Assembly (NCBI GenBank): GCA_963678485.1
Contig: OY782882.1
Coordinates: 496,001 to 560,000, forward strand
Direction of reading: 5' to 3'
Length of the DNA: 64,000 nt
From: CALGYY01 sp963678485
GTDB taxonomy: Bacteria; Bacteroidota; Bacteroidia; Bacteroidales; CAIWKO01
Shown: positions 25,555 to 34,662 of the stretch, piece by piece
Position numbering within the stretch: position 1 is the first letter of the stretch
How the letters are laid out: each line of letters opens with the position of its first letter
Notes under the pieces: generated by a model
The model's database searches: none
Told to the model about the DNA's origin: nothing
What the model saw: the letters and a program-made list of their open reading frames with translations, nothing else
Position numbers and translations under genes: made by a program

Positions 25555-26724
25555 TTTGGTGCAGATAGATTCACACTGAAGACAACAAACCCTCGTTTCG
25601 AAAAGCTGCGACTATGCCCTTTGGCCTGTCTAATTTAATAAACTATTTAAACACCTGCAATAAGGATCAGGAGTACGTTTTATACAGGCAAAAGAAGATT
25701 TTCAAAACACTTACTATAGCTACCTTTACTACGGTAACCTTGGTTATGTGCTTTCACTTTCTCGATTTTATTATACACGTCGAATCAGCTAATCTTCAAT
25801 TCTGGGTCAGATTCACGGCCTCAATGCTTTTTCTAACCAATTTATGTGTCGCATTTATTTTTAGACGCCAATCCGTTAGTCTGACACTTTTATATGTCGG
25901 ATTTTTTTGTTGCGCACTATATTCCACAGTGCAAACTATAACGACCGGTGGATTCAACAGCCCCTACTGGTATGGGATTAACGTGGTTCTCATTGTATGG
26001 TTCGTTTTTATTCCACTGAGTTATCGCAACCATATTCTACACGCGCTTGTGTTTGTAGTGCAACATTTCGGATTACTTATCATTTTTGAAAACACCAAAA
26101 TTCATCCTGTCGATATCGCTGTGCAAGGCTCAACAGTTTTTGGTGTATTGGTCATTGGAATTTTTATTTCGATCATTAACAACCGCTCTACAGCATTGAT
26201 ATTTTTTAATCAACGAGCGCTAATGGCTTCAGAAGAGAAATATCGAAATCTGGTAGAAAACGCAACGGATGGCATCATCATTACACAAAATGGCAAATTC
26301 ATTTTTTCGAACCTTACATTTATTGAAATGTGCCATTATAGCTGGGAAGAGCTTTCACAGCTTACAATATTTGATTTGGTAGTTCCATCAGATCACGATT
26401 TAATCAAAAACACGCACGAACGCCGCATGCAGGGCAAGGAATTCAGAACCATTTATACCATCACTGGAAGAGACAAATTCGGCAGGAGTATGCCCATGGA
26501 ACTTAACAGCAGCACGATTGATTATTATGGGAAACCTGCAGCATTTATTATTGTTCGTGATTACTCCCAGCAATTAAAAGCACAGGAAGCTATCCGCGAA
26601 AGCGAAGAACGATATCGTACTATTTTTAATATGGTAGGTGATGCCATACTAATTATGAGCTACGAATCAGGGAAAATTGTAGATGTAAATGAGGCCGCAT
26701 GTAAAGTATACGGGTATACTCGTA

Positions 26725-27777
26725 ATGCGAATCCAGAGTTAAAATATTAATGCAATGAATGCGGCGGCCAGCTTGCCAAACACATGGATAAGTAGGCCTT
26801 TGGCGGATCTTGTTTTACTTGCTCTTTGAATATCTGTTTTTTCAATTAACCAATTAAAGAATGCTTCAATAGGCTGCCTGACGCTGGATACAGCGCGTGA
26901 GAAAAGATCATCAGCTGCTTTATTAAATTGCTTTTCTGTTTCTGATTGATTTTTTACTGCCTTTACGGGAGTTAACATTATTGAATTTTGTGTTTGTTCC
27001 AGACGATGAAAGTAGTCAACATTGTAGTAAATTTTGTCGCCAAAAAAAGTTCTGTTTTCAATGTTACTCCAGTAGTTCCGGAAAACATTCAGGTCGTTTT
27101 CAGATGCATGTGAAATGAGCATTTGTTCAGGAAATGGCATTTTTTTAAGCCGGCGGAATCCAAGCGAGTGTATGCGGAGACCATAAAAATATAACGACTT
27201 AGTTGAGCAAAATCCTTTGTCTGTAAGTTCCGGTGCAACTTTGCCTTTACGTTTTCCGGAACAGGTGATAACAGGCATTGAATCAAGCAAACTAATATTT
27301 TCATCGCAATCCGCTGGTCTGTTTTCCTTGACTAAAGATTCCCCAAGCAACCGAAAAGGTTCTACTAATCGGTTAAGACGATTATTAAAAGCCTTGTAAT
27401 TAGGCAACTTTGGGAACCATGAAGTCAAGTATTCCTGTGCAAATGCATGGATTTGCCTTACCTGAAATCTTTTCTCCTGGCTAACTACAAATAAATAAAT
27501 CGTCATAATTTCTTGATCTGTAAACTCCGGTCTATCGTTATTACTGAAGCGCTGTACGGTGTATTGAAAATCTTTATCAAATTTATCGCACACATGACAA
27601 TAAATTTGTATTAATTTGTAAGCCTTGTCTTTGGGAATCATATCTTATGATTTTAAGTGGAATTATCATCTAAGATATTGATTTCCAATGACTTGGCAAT
27701 ATTTATTTCATATAATTTATTAACATCTTTATTGTTAGTAACTACTTGTTTTTTAAGTTTTAACTCTGGATTCGCAT
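26725..27777 (-). mobile_element. Complete IS element, IS982-like, 1053 bp
   Basis: Terminal inverted repeats of 20 bp are perfect: ATGCGAATCCAGAGTTAAAA at 26725-26744 and its complement at 27758-27777. The flanks repeat TCGTA at 26720-26724 and 27778-27782. The same flanks can be read as a 7-bp duplication TCGTAAT with 18-bp repeats, because the next two bases agree. One transposase gene fills most of the element; 116 bp before its start are non-coding. The intact ends suggest a recent insertion. Confidence 0.92.
26739..27641 (-). CDS. IS982-like DDE transposase
   Basis: 300 residues. DDE residues can be placed at LLDSMPVI, FFGDKIYY and QPIEAFFNWLIE. FYGLRIH is the conserved YGxKLH-type motif following the first Asp, as in IS982/IS4-related transposases. 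No frameshift or stop is present, so it is probably active. The stop codon lies inside the left terminal repeat. The family name is by resemblance and needs a database match. Confidence 0.85.
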   Translation of the reverse strand: MIPKDKAYKLIQIYCHVCDKFDKDFQYTVQRFSNNDRPEFTDQEIMTIYLFVVSQEKRFQVRQIHAFAQEYLTSWFPKLPNYKAFNNRLNRLVEPFRLLGESLVKENRPADCDENISLLDSMPVITCSGKRKGKVAPELTDKGFCSTKSLYFYGLRIHSLGFRRLKKMPFPEQMLISHASENDLNVFRNYWSNIENRTFFGDKIYYNVDYFHRLEQTQNSIMLTPVKAVKNQSETEKQFNKAADDLFSRAVSSVRQPIEAFFNWLIEKTDIQRASKTRSAKGLLIHVFGKLAAAFIALIF

Positions 27778-28704
27778 TCGTAATGAATTTCTTGCTTTAT
27801 CAAACCCCGATATCTCTGATGAGCCAGAAAAGTCGATGCAACTGCTTCGAGAAAGCAAAGGCTTTGTTTATGTTCCAGAGCGCAGACATAAACGAAAAGA
27901 TGGAAGTATTTTAAACGTTGAAATTATTGGCAATGTCTTTAGATTAAATGATGAAGAATTTGCCATTTCTGTAGTACACGACTACACTGAAAAAAAACGT
28001 CTGGAAAAAGAACTGGAAAATTCGTATGCAGCACTGGAAAAAAATTATTCGCTTACCCTTGAACAAATGCAGACGTATTTTTCGGAATTGCAGACGAAAA
28101 AAAGTGAACTATTACGAATGCAAAAAGAAAACCTGCAGTCACAATTTGAAACCTTAAAGAACCAGGTTAATCCACACTTTTTGTTTAATGCACTCAATGT
28201 TCTTTCTTCTTTAATTAGCGTCGATCCTGACCTTGCAGAGATATTCACTGGTAATCTGTCTAAGATCTATCGTTATGTGCTTGAACATCGATCCGACGAT
28301 CTGGTGAGCCTTCAAACCGAACTTGAATTCATGCAATCCTACACATTCTTACTTAATACGCGTTTTAAAGATAAATTAAAATTCAATATCAATATTCCTG
28401 AGCAATACTTGAAATCAAAGATACCACCTCTGGCTCTGCAAATACTCATTGAAAATGCAATAAAACATAATACATTCTCGGTGAAATCGCCACTAGTTGT
28501 AGATATTTTTGTTGATAACGAATCCAACCTTCTTATTATAAACAATTATCAACCTCGCGAAAACACTATCGAATCTACAGGCTTGGGCTTAACAAACATT
28601 ACCAACCGTTACAGCTTTTTTACTGATAAACCAGCATTGTTCGGCTTAAAAGGAAATGCTTTCGAAGCAAGAATTCCATTACTTTAGCGCTTGAAAAAAC
28701 AACT

Positions 28705-29457
28705 ATGAACATTGTAATTATTGAAGACGAATCATTAGCAGCAGATCATCTTGAACGGATGATTTTGAAATATGACCCGAGTATAAATGTGATTGCCAAG
28801 CTTGTTTCGGTTGAGGAAGCCGTGACTTGGTTTAATCTCCATCCTAACCCTGACCTCATCTTTCTCGACATCCATCTGGAAGACAACCTCAGCTTTGTCA
28901 TTTTCGAGCGCGTGCAAGTGAAGTCACCACTGATTTTTACCACTGCTTATGATGAATACGCAATCCGTGCTTTTAAGTTGCGTAGCATTGATTATCTACT
29001 AAAGCCTATCATTCAGCAAGAACTGAATCTTGCGCTGGAAAAATACAAAGATTGGCAGTTTAATGCAACCATTGATATCACTGAGATTTACGAATCTCTC
29101 CAGCAAAAACAACCTAAGTATAAACAGCGTTTCTCAGTTCAGGTGGGCAGCAAAATAAAAACAGTTACAATTGACCAGATTGCCTATTTCTACAGCGAAG
29201 AAAGCATTAGTTTCATGATGCTTACTGACAATACAAGCTTTCCCCTTGACCATAGCCTCGATCAGCTTATAAATCAACTCAACCCTAAGGATTTTTTCCG
29301 CATCAATCGCCAATACATCATTGGCTTGAATGCGATCAGAAACGTACATATATTCCCAAAAAGCCGGCTCAAGGTTGACCTCCACCCTGCACAGCAAAAA
29401 GAAATATTTGTCAGTGTGGACAAAGTCACAAAATTCAAAGAGTGGCTCGACTCCTGA
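28705..29457 (+). CDS. LytTR-family response regulator
   Basis: 250 residues. Receiver domain: IIEDESLAADHLERMI, phospho-Asp in PDLIFLDIHLED, Thr in LIFTTAYDEYAI and Lys in DYLLKPI. The DNA-binding LytTR domain begins near residue 140 (SVQVGSKIKTVTIDQIAYFY) and ends FKEWLDS. It would be phosphorylated by the kinase encoded immediately upstream, which is now broken by an IS. The regulator itself is intact and lies 17 bp from the kinase end. Confidence 0.93.
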   Translation: MNIVIIEDESLAADHLERMILKYDPSINVIAKLVSVEEAVTWFNLHPNPDLIFLDIHLEDNLSFVIFERVQVKSPLIFTTAYDEYAIRAFKLRSIDYLLKPIIQQELNLALEKYKDWQFNATIDITEIYESLQQKQPKYKQRFSVQVGSKIKTVTIDQIAYFYSEESISFMMLTDNTSFPLDHSLDQLINQLNPKDFFRINRQYIIGLNAIRNVHIFPKSRLKVDLHPAQQKEIFVSVDKVTKFKEWLDS

Positions 29458-29495
29458 GTTTCCTTATTGTCACAACGTAGAAATTTCACAAAAAA

Positions 29496-29518
29496 AAGCA
29501 CAGCGCAATGCTGTGCTT
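29496..29518. terminator. Bidirectional intrinsic terminator
   Basis: AAGCACAGC / GCTGTGCTT, 9-bp stem, 5-nt loop, with an A-run to the left. It separates the convergent LytTR gene and ffh. Confidence 0.85.
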
Positions 29519-29539
29519 GAATATTATTTACATCAAACC

Positions 29540-30877
29540 CTAGCGTTTCCGGGTTGCCTGCCGCATATTCTTTAATGCCTGCCTGCCACCTCCGGAAGTC
29601 ACGGTTTTCATTACCTTACGTGTGTCCTCAAATTGCTTAACCAATCGATTGACTTCCTGTATCGTTGTTCCACTACCTTCTGCAATGCGCTTGCGGCGAC
29701 TGCCATTCAGCACCTCTGGTGTTTCGCGTTCCTTGGGCGTCATTGCGTATATAATGGCTTCGATACTTTTAAATGCGTTATCATCGATATCAACATCCTT
29801 CAAGGCCTTTCCCATTCCGGGAATCATACCCATAAGATCTTTGATATTTCCCATTTTTTTAATCTGCTTAATCTGACCAAGGAAATCATTAAAGTTAAAT
29901 TGATTTTTAGCCAGTTTTTTCTGCAGCTTCTGTGCTTCTTCAACACTAAATTGCTCCTGAGCCTTTTCAACCAAAGAAACGATATCACCCATACCTAAAA
30001 TACGGTCGGCCATACGTTCAGGATAGAACACATCTAGAGCGTCTATTTTTTCACCAATTCCTACAAACTTGATTGGTTTCTCAACCACTGCCTTGATGGT
30101 TAATGCAGCTCCACCACGGGTATCTCCATCTAATTTGGTAAGAACAACCCCATCGTAATTCAAACGATCGTGAAAAGTCTTGGCTGTATTTACCGCATCC
30201 TGTCCAGTCATTGAATCGACTACGAACAGTGTCTCGGTCGGATTTACTGCTTTCTTAACCGCTTCGATCTCCTTCATCATATCCTCATCGATAGCAAGAC
30301 GACCGGCGGTATCGATAATAATTGTGTTGATCGATTTGTCCTTTGCATAGGCAATGGCCTTTTTGGAAATGGAAACTGGGCTCTTATCACTTTCATCAAA
30401 GAACACCTCACAACTCACCTGCTCTCCAAGAACTTTTAATTGCTCAATAGCTGCCGGACGATACACATCACAGGCAACCAATAATACTGAACGGCCACGC
30501 TTAGTTGTTAGATAATTAGCCAATTTTGCAGCGAAGGTGGTTTTTCCAGAGCCTTGCAATCCTGATAACAGAATAATTGCCGGGGAGCCTTTTAGGTTAA
30601 TCTCTTGCTTTTCGCCACCCATAAGACGAGTAAGTTCATCGTGGGTGATTTTAACCATCATTTGCCCGGGTGATACGGCTTTCAGCACATTCATCCCCAA
30701 TGCCTTTTCCTTCACCTCATCGGTAAAGGTCTTGGCAATCTTGTAACTTACGTCGGCATCAAGTAAAGCCTTTCGAACTTCCTTAAGTGTTTCCGAAACA
30801 TTGATTTCGGTAATATGACCCTGACCTTTAAGAAGCTTAAACGCGCGTTCCAGTTTATCACTTAAACTATCAAACAT
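29540..30877 (-). CDS. ffh: Signal recognition particle protein Ffh
   Basis: 445 residues. N-domain, then the G domain with Walker A GLQGSGKTTFAAKLA, IIDTAGRLAIDEDM, TKLDGDTRGG and GIGEKIDALDVF. The C-terminal M domain is methionine-rich (KKMGNIKDLMGMIPGMGKAL) and carries the SGxG motif GSGTTIQEVNRLVKQFE. It guides ribosomes making membrane or exported proteins to FtsY. The gene for SRP RNA was not found in the window. Own promoter at 30902. Confidence 0.97.
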   Translation of the reverse strand: MFDSLSDKLERAFKLLKGQGHITEINVSETLKEVRKALLDADVSYKIAKTFTDEVKEKALGMNVLKAVSPGQMMVKITHDELTRLMGGEKQEINLKGSPAIILLSGLQGSGKTTFAAKLANYLTTKRGRSVLLVACDVYRPAAIEQLKVLGEQVSCEVFFDESDKSPVSISKKAIAYAKDKSINTIIIDTAGRLAIDEDMMKEIEAVKKAVNPTETLFVVDSMTGQDAVNTAKTFHDRLNYDGVVLTKLDGDTRGGAALTIKAVVEKPIKFVGIGEKIDALDVFYPERMADRILGMGDIVSLVEKAQEQFSVEEAQKLQKKLAKNQFNFNDFLGQIKQIKKMGNIKDLMGMIPGMGKALKDVDIDDNAFKSIEAIIYAMTPKERETPEVLNGSRRKRIAEGSGTTIQEVNRLVKQFEDTRKVMKTVTSGGGRQALKNMRQATRKR

Positions 30878-30901
30878 AATTCTGATTTTTCATTAAGGGC
30901 G

Positions 30902-30909
30902 CAAAGTTA
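30902..30909 (-). promoter_or_regulatory. Bacteroidota -7 box TAACTTTG for ffh
   Basis: Exact TAnnTTTG on the minus strand, 25 bp before the ffh start at 30877. Confidence 0.55.
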
Positions 30910-31064
30910 CAACCTTTCAGTCAAAATTCAAAGGGAATGGCTCAAGGCAAGCATTATGGCCTTTTGTCGCAATAACAACACTAAAGTTTTGATTATTTGG
31001 ATTATAATCAGTCTCATGAACCTAAACATTAATCTTTTCACTATATTTACGGAAAATATGATCA

Positions 31065-31826
31065 ATGGAGTCTCCCAACGAATTAAAATTAGCCGTACTA
31101 ATTGATGCCGACAATGTTCCTTATGCTAATGTTAAGGAAATGTTTGAAGAAATTGCAAAATACGGCACCCCAACTTTTAAGCGCATTTACGCCGACTGGA
31201 CCAAGCCAACGGTTTCCGGATGGAAAAATGTTCTACTTGAAAATGCCATCACCCCTATCCAGCAATACAGTTATTCGTCGGGGAAGAATTCGTCGGACAG
31301 CGCACTGATTATTGACGCCATGGATATTTTATACACCGGAAAAGTGGATGGCTTTTGCATAGTGTCGAGCGATAGCGATTTTACGAGACTCGCAACACGC
31401 CTTAGAGAGGCCGGCATGAAAGTCATAGGTATTGGAGAGAAGAAAACGCTTAACCCTTTCATTACGGCCTGCGACAAATTTATCTACCTTGAAATCCTCA
31501 AGCCGGATTCGCCTCATCAGCACAAAAGCGGAGGTAAAAAACAAACAGGCGGAGATGCCATTCATAACCATAAACCACTAAGCAAAATTGATCCGGAGAT
31601 TATTAAGCTTTGTATCGATAGTGTAAGCGATCTCGCTGATGAAAATGGCTGGGCTTTTCTTGGTGAACTGGGCAATCTGATGTTGAAGAAAAAACCGGAT
31701 TTCGATCCCCGAAATTATGGATTCAGTAAAATGTTGCCTTTAATCCGAAGCATCAATAAATTCGAAATCGATGAACGGGACTCTGGAAAAAATCACATAA
31801 AACACATTTACATTAGAAAACTATAA
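31065..31826 (+). CDS. NYN-domain nuclease-like protein with OST-HTH/LOTUS domain
   Basis: 253 residues. The NYN (PIN-like) domain has AVLIDADNVPY (first acidic pair), SSDSALIIDAMDILYTGKVD and CIVSSDSDFTRLATRLREAG, holding the conserved Asp residues of this RNase fold (LabA/DUF88 group). From about residue 175 an OST-HTH/LOTUS domain follows (IIKLCIDSVSDLADENGWAFLGELGNLMLKKK), which binds RNA in other proteins. Cytoplasmic; probably an RNA-processing enzyme of unknown target. Common across Bacteroidota. Confidence 0.88.
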   Translation: MESPNELKLAVLIDADNVPYANVKEMFEEIAKYGTPTFKRIYADWTKPTVSGWKNVLLENAITPIQQYSYSSGKNSSDSALIIDAMDILYTGKVDGFCIVSSDSDFTRLATRLREAGMKVIGIGEKKTLNPFITACDKFIYLEILKPDSPHQHKSGGKKQTGGDAIHNHKPLSKIDPEIIKLCIDSVSDLADENGWAFLGELGNLMLKKKPDFDPRNYGFSKMLPLIRSINKFEIDERDSGKNHIKHIYIRKL

Positions 31827-31891
31827 ATATTAATTAAACATAGTAGTGACGGAATAATCATTAATTGTTAGGAATTTTGATTCTAATCTAT

Positions 31892-31899
31892 TAAATTTG
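31892..31899 (+). promoter_or_regulatory. Bacteroidota -7 box TAAATTTG
   Basis: Exact TAnnTTTG, 21 bp before the sigma-54 activator start at 31921. Confidence 0.5.
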
Positions 31900-31920
31900 T
31901 AAAAAAAATAGGCTGATTCT

Positions 31921-33102
31921 ATGGATACGGATGTAAGGATTTCGATCTCCATTATCGAAGATGATATTATTCATTACAAATTAATGAAGAAATATTTGAG
32001 CGAAGATAAATTCAATATTGCCTGGTATCAGAATGGACAGGATTTTCTAAATGCTACCGATCCATTACCCGAGATTCTTACACTTGATCACAATCTGCCT
32101 GATATGTCGGGTCTGGATATCCTAAGAAAAATTCACGAGCAGAGTTCAGAATGCAATGTTATCTTTTTTTCAGGGCAGGAAGATGTATCCGTTGTTGTTG
32201 AATCATACAAGTTAGGTGCGAAATACTACATTATCAAAAACCAAAGCGCTTTCATTGAATTTGAAAATGCCATCCGGAATTTAGAGCAAACGATTCAACT
32301 AAAACACGAAGTTGAGCAATTGCGATCTCTTGTAGTAAAGCGAGAAAAGTATCGTGCGATTATTGGCGAAAGCAGTGAGATAATCAAAGTATTGCGCCTC
32401 ATTCAAAAAGTTGAGAATAGTGATTTATTGACATTAATAACTGGCGAAAGCGGCACAGGAAAGGAATTAGTTGCACAGGCGATTCACTACAACTCGTATC
32501 GAAGTAAAAAGCCGTTTATCGCGGTCAATGTATCAGCCATTCCTTCAGAACTTGTCGAAAGCGAACTCTTTGGTCACGAAAAAGGCGCCTTTACAGGTGC
32601 CGACACCAAACGCATTGGCAAATTTGAAGAAGCCGATGGAGGAACGATTTTCCTTGATGAGATTGGCGACATGGATCTTTCCTTGCAGACCAAGTTACTT
32701 CGCGTACTTCAGGAAAAGAAAATTACTCGTTTGGGCAGCAACAAAGAGACAGCGGTCAACATTCGAGTGTTGCTTGCAACTAATCGTAACTTAGGAAAAA
32801 TGGTTAAGGATGGACAGTTCAGGGAAGACTTATATTATCGTGTACAAGGTTTCCTGATTCACCTTCCACCGCTTAGAGAAAGAGGAAATGATATCCTCAT
32901 TCTTACTAACTTTTTCATGAAGGAATTCTGTTCCAACAATAAAATCCCAATCAAATCACTAAATAAAGACGCAATAAAAAAGCTCATGCAGCACCGGTGG
33001 CCCGGTAACGTGCGTGAGCTTAAGGCTTTGATTGAGCGCGGAATTCTCATTTCCGACACTGCTGAAATAACAGATGACGATCTGCTCTTTTCTGATTTTT
33101 AA
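31921..33102 (+). CDS. Sigma-54-dependent response regulator lacking a DNA-binding domain
   Basis: 393 residues. Receiver domain (about 8-125): SIIEDDIIHYKLM, phospho-Asp in LTLDHNLPD, late Lys in YYIIKN. AAA+ domain (about 150-390): Walker A GESGTGKE near 174, GAFTGA loop near 222-227 (binds sigma-54), Walker B FLDEIGDMD near 245, and the RWPGNVRELK sensor II. The chain ends a few residues after this (DDDLLFSDF), so the usual Fis-type helix-turn-helix is missing. It may act from solution on sigma-54 polymerase. A possible partner, the hybrid kinase at 34663, is not adjacent. Confidence 0.92.
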   Translation: MDTDVRISISIIEDDIIHYKLMKKYLSEDKFNIAWYQNGQDFLNATDPLPEILTLDHNLPDMSGLDILRKIHEQSSECNVIFFSGQEDVSVVVESYKLGAKYYIIKNQSAFIEFENAIRNLEQTIQLKHEVEQLRSLVVKREKYRAIIGESSEIIKVLRLIQKVENSDLLTLITGESGTGKELVAQAIHYNSYRSKKPFIAVNVSAIPSELVESELFGHEKGAFTGADTKRIGKFEEADGGTIFLDEIGDMDLSLQTKLLRVLQEKKITRLGSNKETAVNIRVLLATNRNLGKMVKDGQFREDLYYRVQGFLIHLPPLRERGNDILILTNFFMKEFCSNNKIPIKSLNKDAIKKLMQHRWPGNVRELKALIERGILISDTAEITDDDLLFSDF

Positions 33103-33119
33103 TTGTTGATTGCTTCGAA

Positions 33120-34568
33120 TTATTTTGCCTTAGCCAGCTTAATCATGGCTGTGTTTACACTGTTTTGTCTTATACATGCGAGATAATATCCCGAAGGCAG
33201 ATTGGCATTCCCCGACAAAGTCAATGTATTCTTGCCTATTGTTACTTCGGTTGTTTCATCTCGAAGAACCTTTCCCGACAAATCATATAACATCATGTCA
33301 ACTTGGCCTTCAACAAGGGCATCATAGCTAAACACAATTTGGTCGGTAAATGGATTTGGCCCAACAGCCAATGTTCCCAAATCAACTTTTTTATTGTCAC
33401 TATTTACGGAAATTACCTTGCTGTATTCAAAAGCACCATCATAATCGGTTTGCTTTAGACGATAGTAATTGATAGAGGTCCCGGGATTCTCATCAACAAA
33501 AGAATATTCTAAACGTTCGTTGCTGTTTCCTGCACCTTGCACCGTGCCTATGCTTGAAAAGCTCTCCATATCCGAGGATCTTTCTACCAAAAAGAAGTTA
33601 TTATTCTTTTCAGAAGCAGTAACCCAATTTAATTCAACTGACTTCCCCTTGTTTTCTGCAGTGAAACTTATAAGCTCTACAGGCAATGTAACACCGGCGC
33701 CCATGGTTCCGTTATTATGACAGCCACAAAGACTGTTTGCCGTTAAATCATCAAAATTCCAATATCCGATTAAACCTCCTGCATCGTAAGCACCACCAAG
33801 CACACTGCTTGGATTATTTATCAAATTATTGATCTGTGTCTGGCTAAGTGCAATATTCCATATAGAAACCTCATCAATAAAGCCATTGAAACGGCGGTAT
33901 TCGTTTTGCGGATTCGACCAACGTCCCATATTTAGTTTTGCAGCATTTGAAAAAGCAGCAATATTTCCCGATGCATTATTCCCCGTTGCCTCAAGAACCC
34001 CATTTACATAAATATACATCTTCTTCACACTAGGCCTGCCGTCATAAACACAGGCTAAATGATACCATGTCCCTGCAACAATTGGAGTTGTACTTTGAAT
34101 AAACTGCCTGCTGCCACCAACGGTATTCAATGCAAATTCAAATCTTGTGTTTGTCTGATTATGTTGCACCCAGAATACCCCGCCATCGCCGCTACCAATT
34201 GAATCAGAAAGAGTAAAAAGATTTGCCCAGTTTGTAATACCGGGATTTGAAAAGCTCCCCCACTTAACCCACATAGTAATTGACATTCGATTAGAACTGG
34301 GCAGGTCCTTTATACATTGAAGATTTTTACCCTTCCCAAAATCAATATAACTATCAACAGTGCCATCGAAATAAGCATTATTGGATGAGGGTGCTGCAAC
34401 AATATTATTGGCAGCATTGGTTTTTGTACTGTTTCCCGTATTGAGAACAATCAGGATAATAACACCAGCTACAATAACAAGCAATCCTATTCCTATGGCA
34501 ACTTTTAATCTCAGGCTTATGCTGAGTTTTGTCTGCACAGTAGGTTTTTGTGTAAGTCTTGAGTTCAT
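33120..34568 (-). CDS. LamG-domain protein with membrane helix and T9SS sorting domain
   Basis: 482 residues from ATG 34568; the longer frame to 34649 overlaps unlikely sequence. Unusually, a basic stretch and a single long helix (VAIGIGLLVIVAGVIILIVL, residues 23-42) stand in for a normal signal peptide. Residues about 65-260 form a LamG/concanavalin-like sandwich (SITMWVKWGSF, WYHLACVYDG, NGFIDEVSIWNIALSQTQIN). A short Ig-like linker follows (LNWVTASEKNNNFFLVERS), then a type A sorting domain (VGPNPFTDQIVFSYD). Carbohydrate or protein binding at the surface is plausible; the partner is unknown. Confidence 0.8.
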   Translation of the reverse strand: MNSRLTQKPTVQTKLSISLRLKVAIGIGLLVIVAGVIILIVLNTGNSTKTNAANNIVAAPSSNNAYFDGTVDSYIDFGKGKNLQCIKDLPSSNRMSITMWVKWGSFSNPGITNWANLFTLSDSIGSGDGGVFWVQHNQTNTRFEFALNTVGGSRQFIQSTTPIVAGTWYHLACVYDGRPSVKKMYIYVNGVLEATGNNASGNIAAFSNAAKLNMGRWSNPQNEYRRFNGFIDEVSIWNIALSQTQINNLINNPSSVLGGAYDAGGLIGYWNFDDLTANSLCGCHNNGTMGAGVTLPVELISFTAENKGKSVELNWVTASEKNNNFFLVERSSDMESFSSIGTVQGAGNSNERLEYSFVDENPGTSINYYRLKQTDYDGAFEYSKVISVNSDNKKVDLGTLAVGPNPFTDQIVFSYDALVEGQVDMMLYDLSGKVLRDETTEVTIGKNTLTLSGNANLPSGYYLACIRQNSVNTAMIKLAKAK

Positions 34569-34662
34569 AATGATGGGGATTAGTGAATATTCCGTAAAAT
34601 TACAACAAGCGTCACCCCCCAAGCAATGCGTCAAATGACCTGAAATCACCTAAGTAATTAGC

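Larger units (their letters stand above)
25614..28687 (+). pseudogene. LytS/YehU-type sensor histidine kinase split by an IS element
   Basis: The uninterrupted gene would encode 671 residues: codons 1-371 (to 26726) and then from GAA at 27785 to the stop at 28687. The N-terminal half has about six membrane helices (residues 30-200) and a PAS domain (YRNLVENATDGIIITQNGKF), and begins a second PAS. The junction rebuilds a normal PAS sequence: VYGYTRN joined to EFLALSNPDISDEP. The C-terminal half has the His_kinase motif NPHFLFNALNVLSS (phospho-His) and an HATPase with IENAIKH. Two pieces remain open: a receptor without a kinase (to 26750, with 7 IS-derived residues) and a kinase piece from an internal Met at 27836. 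The LytTR partner follows 17 bp later. Confidence 0.93.
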
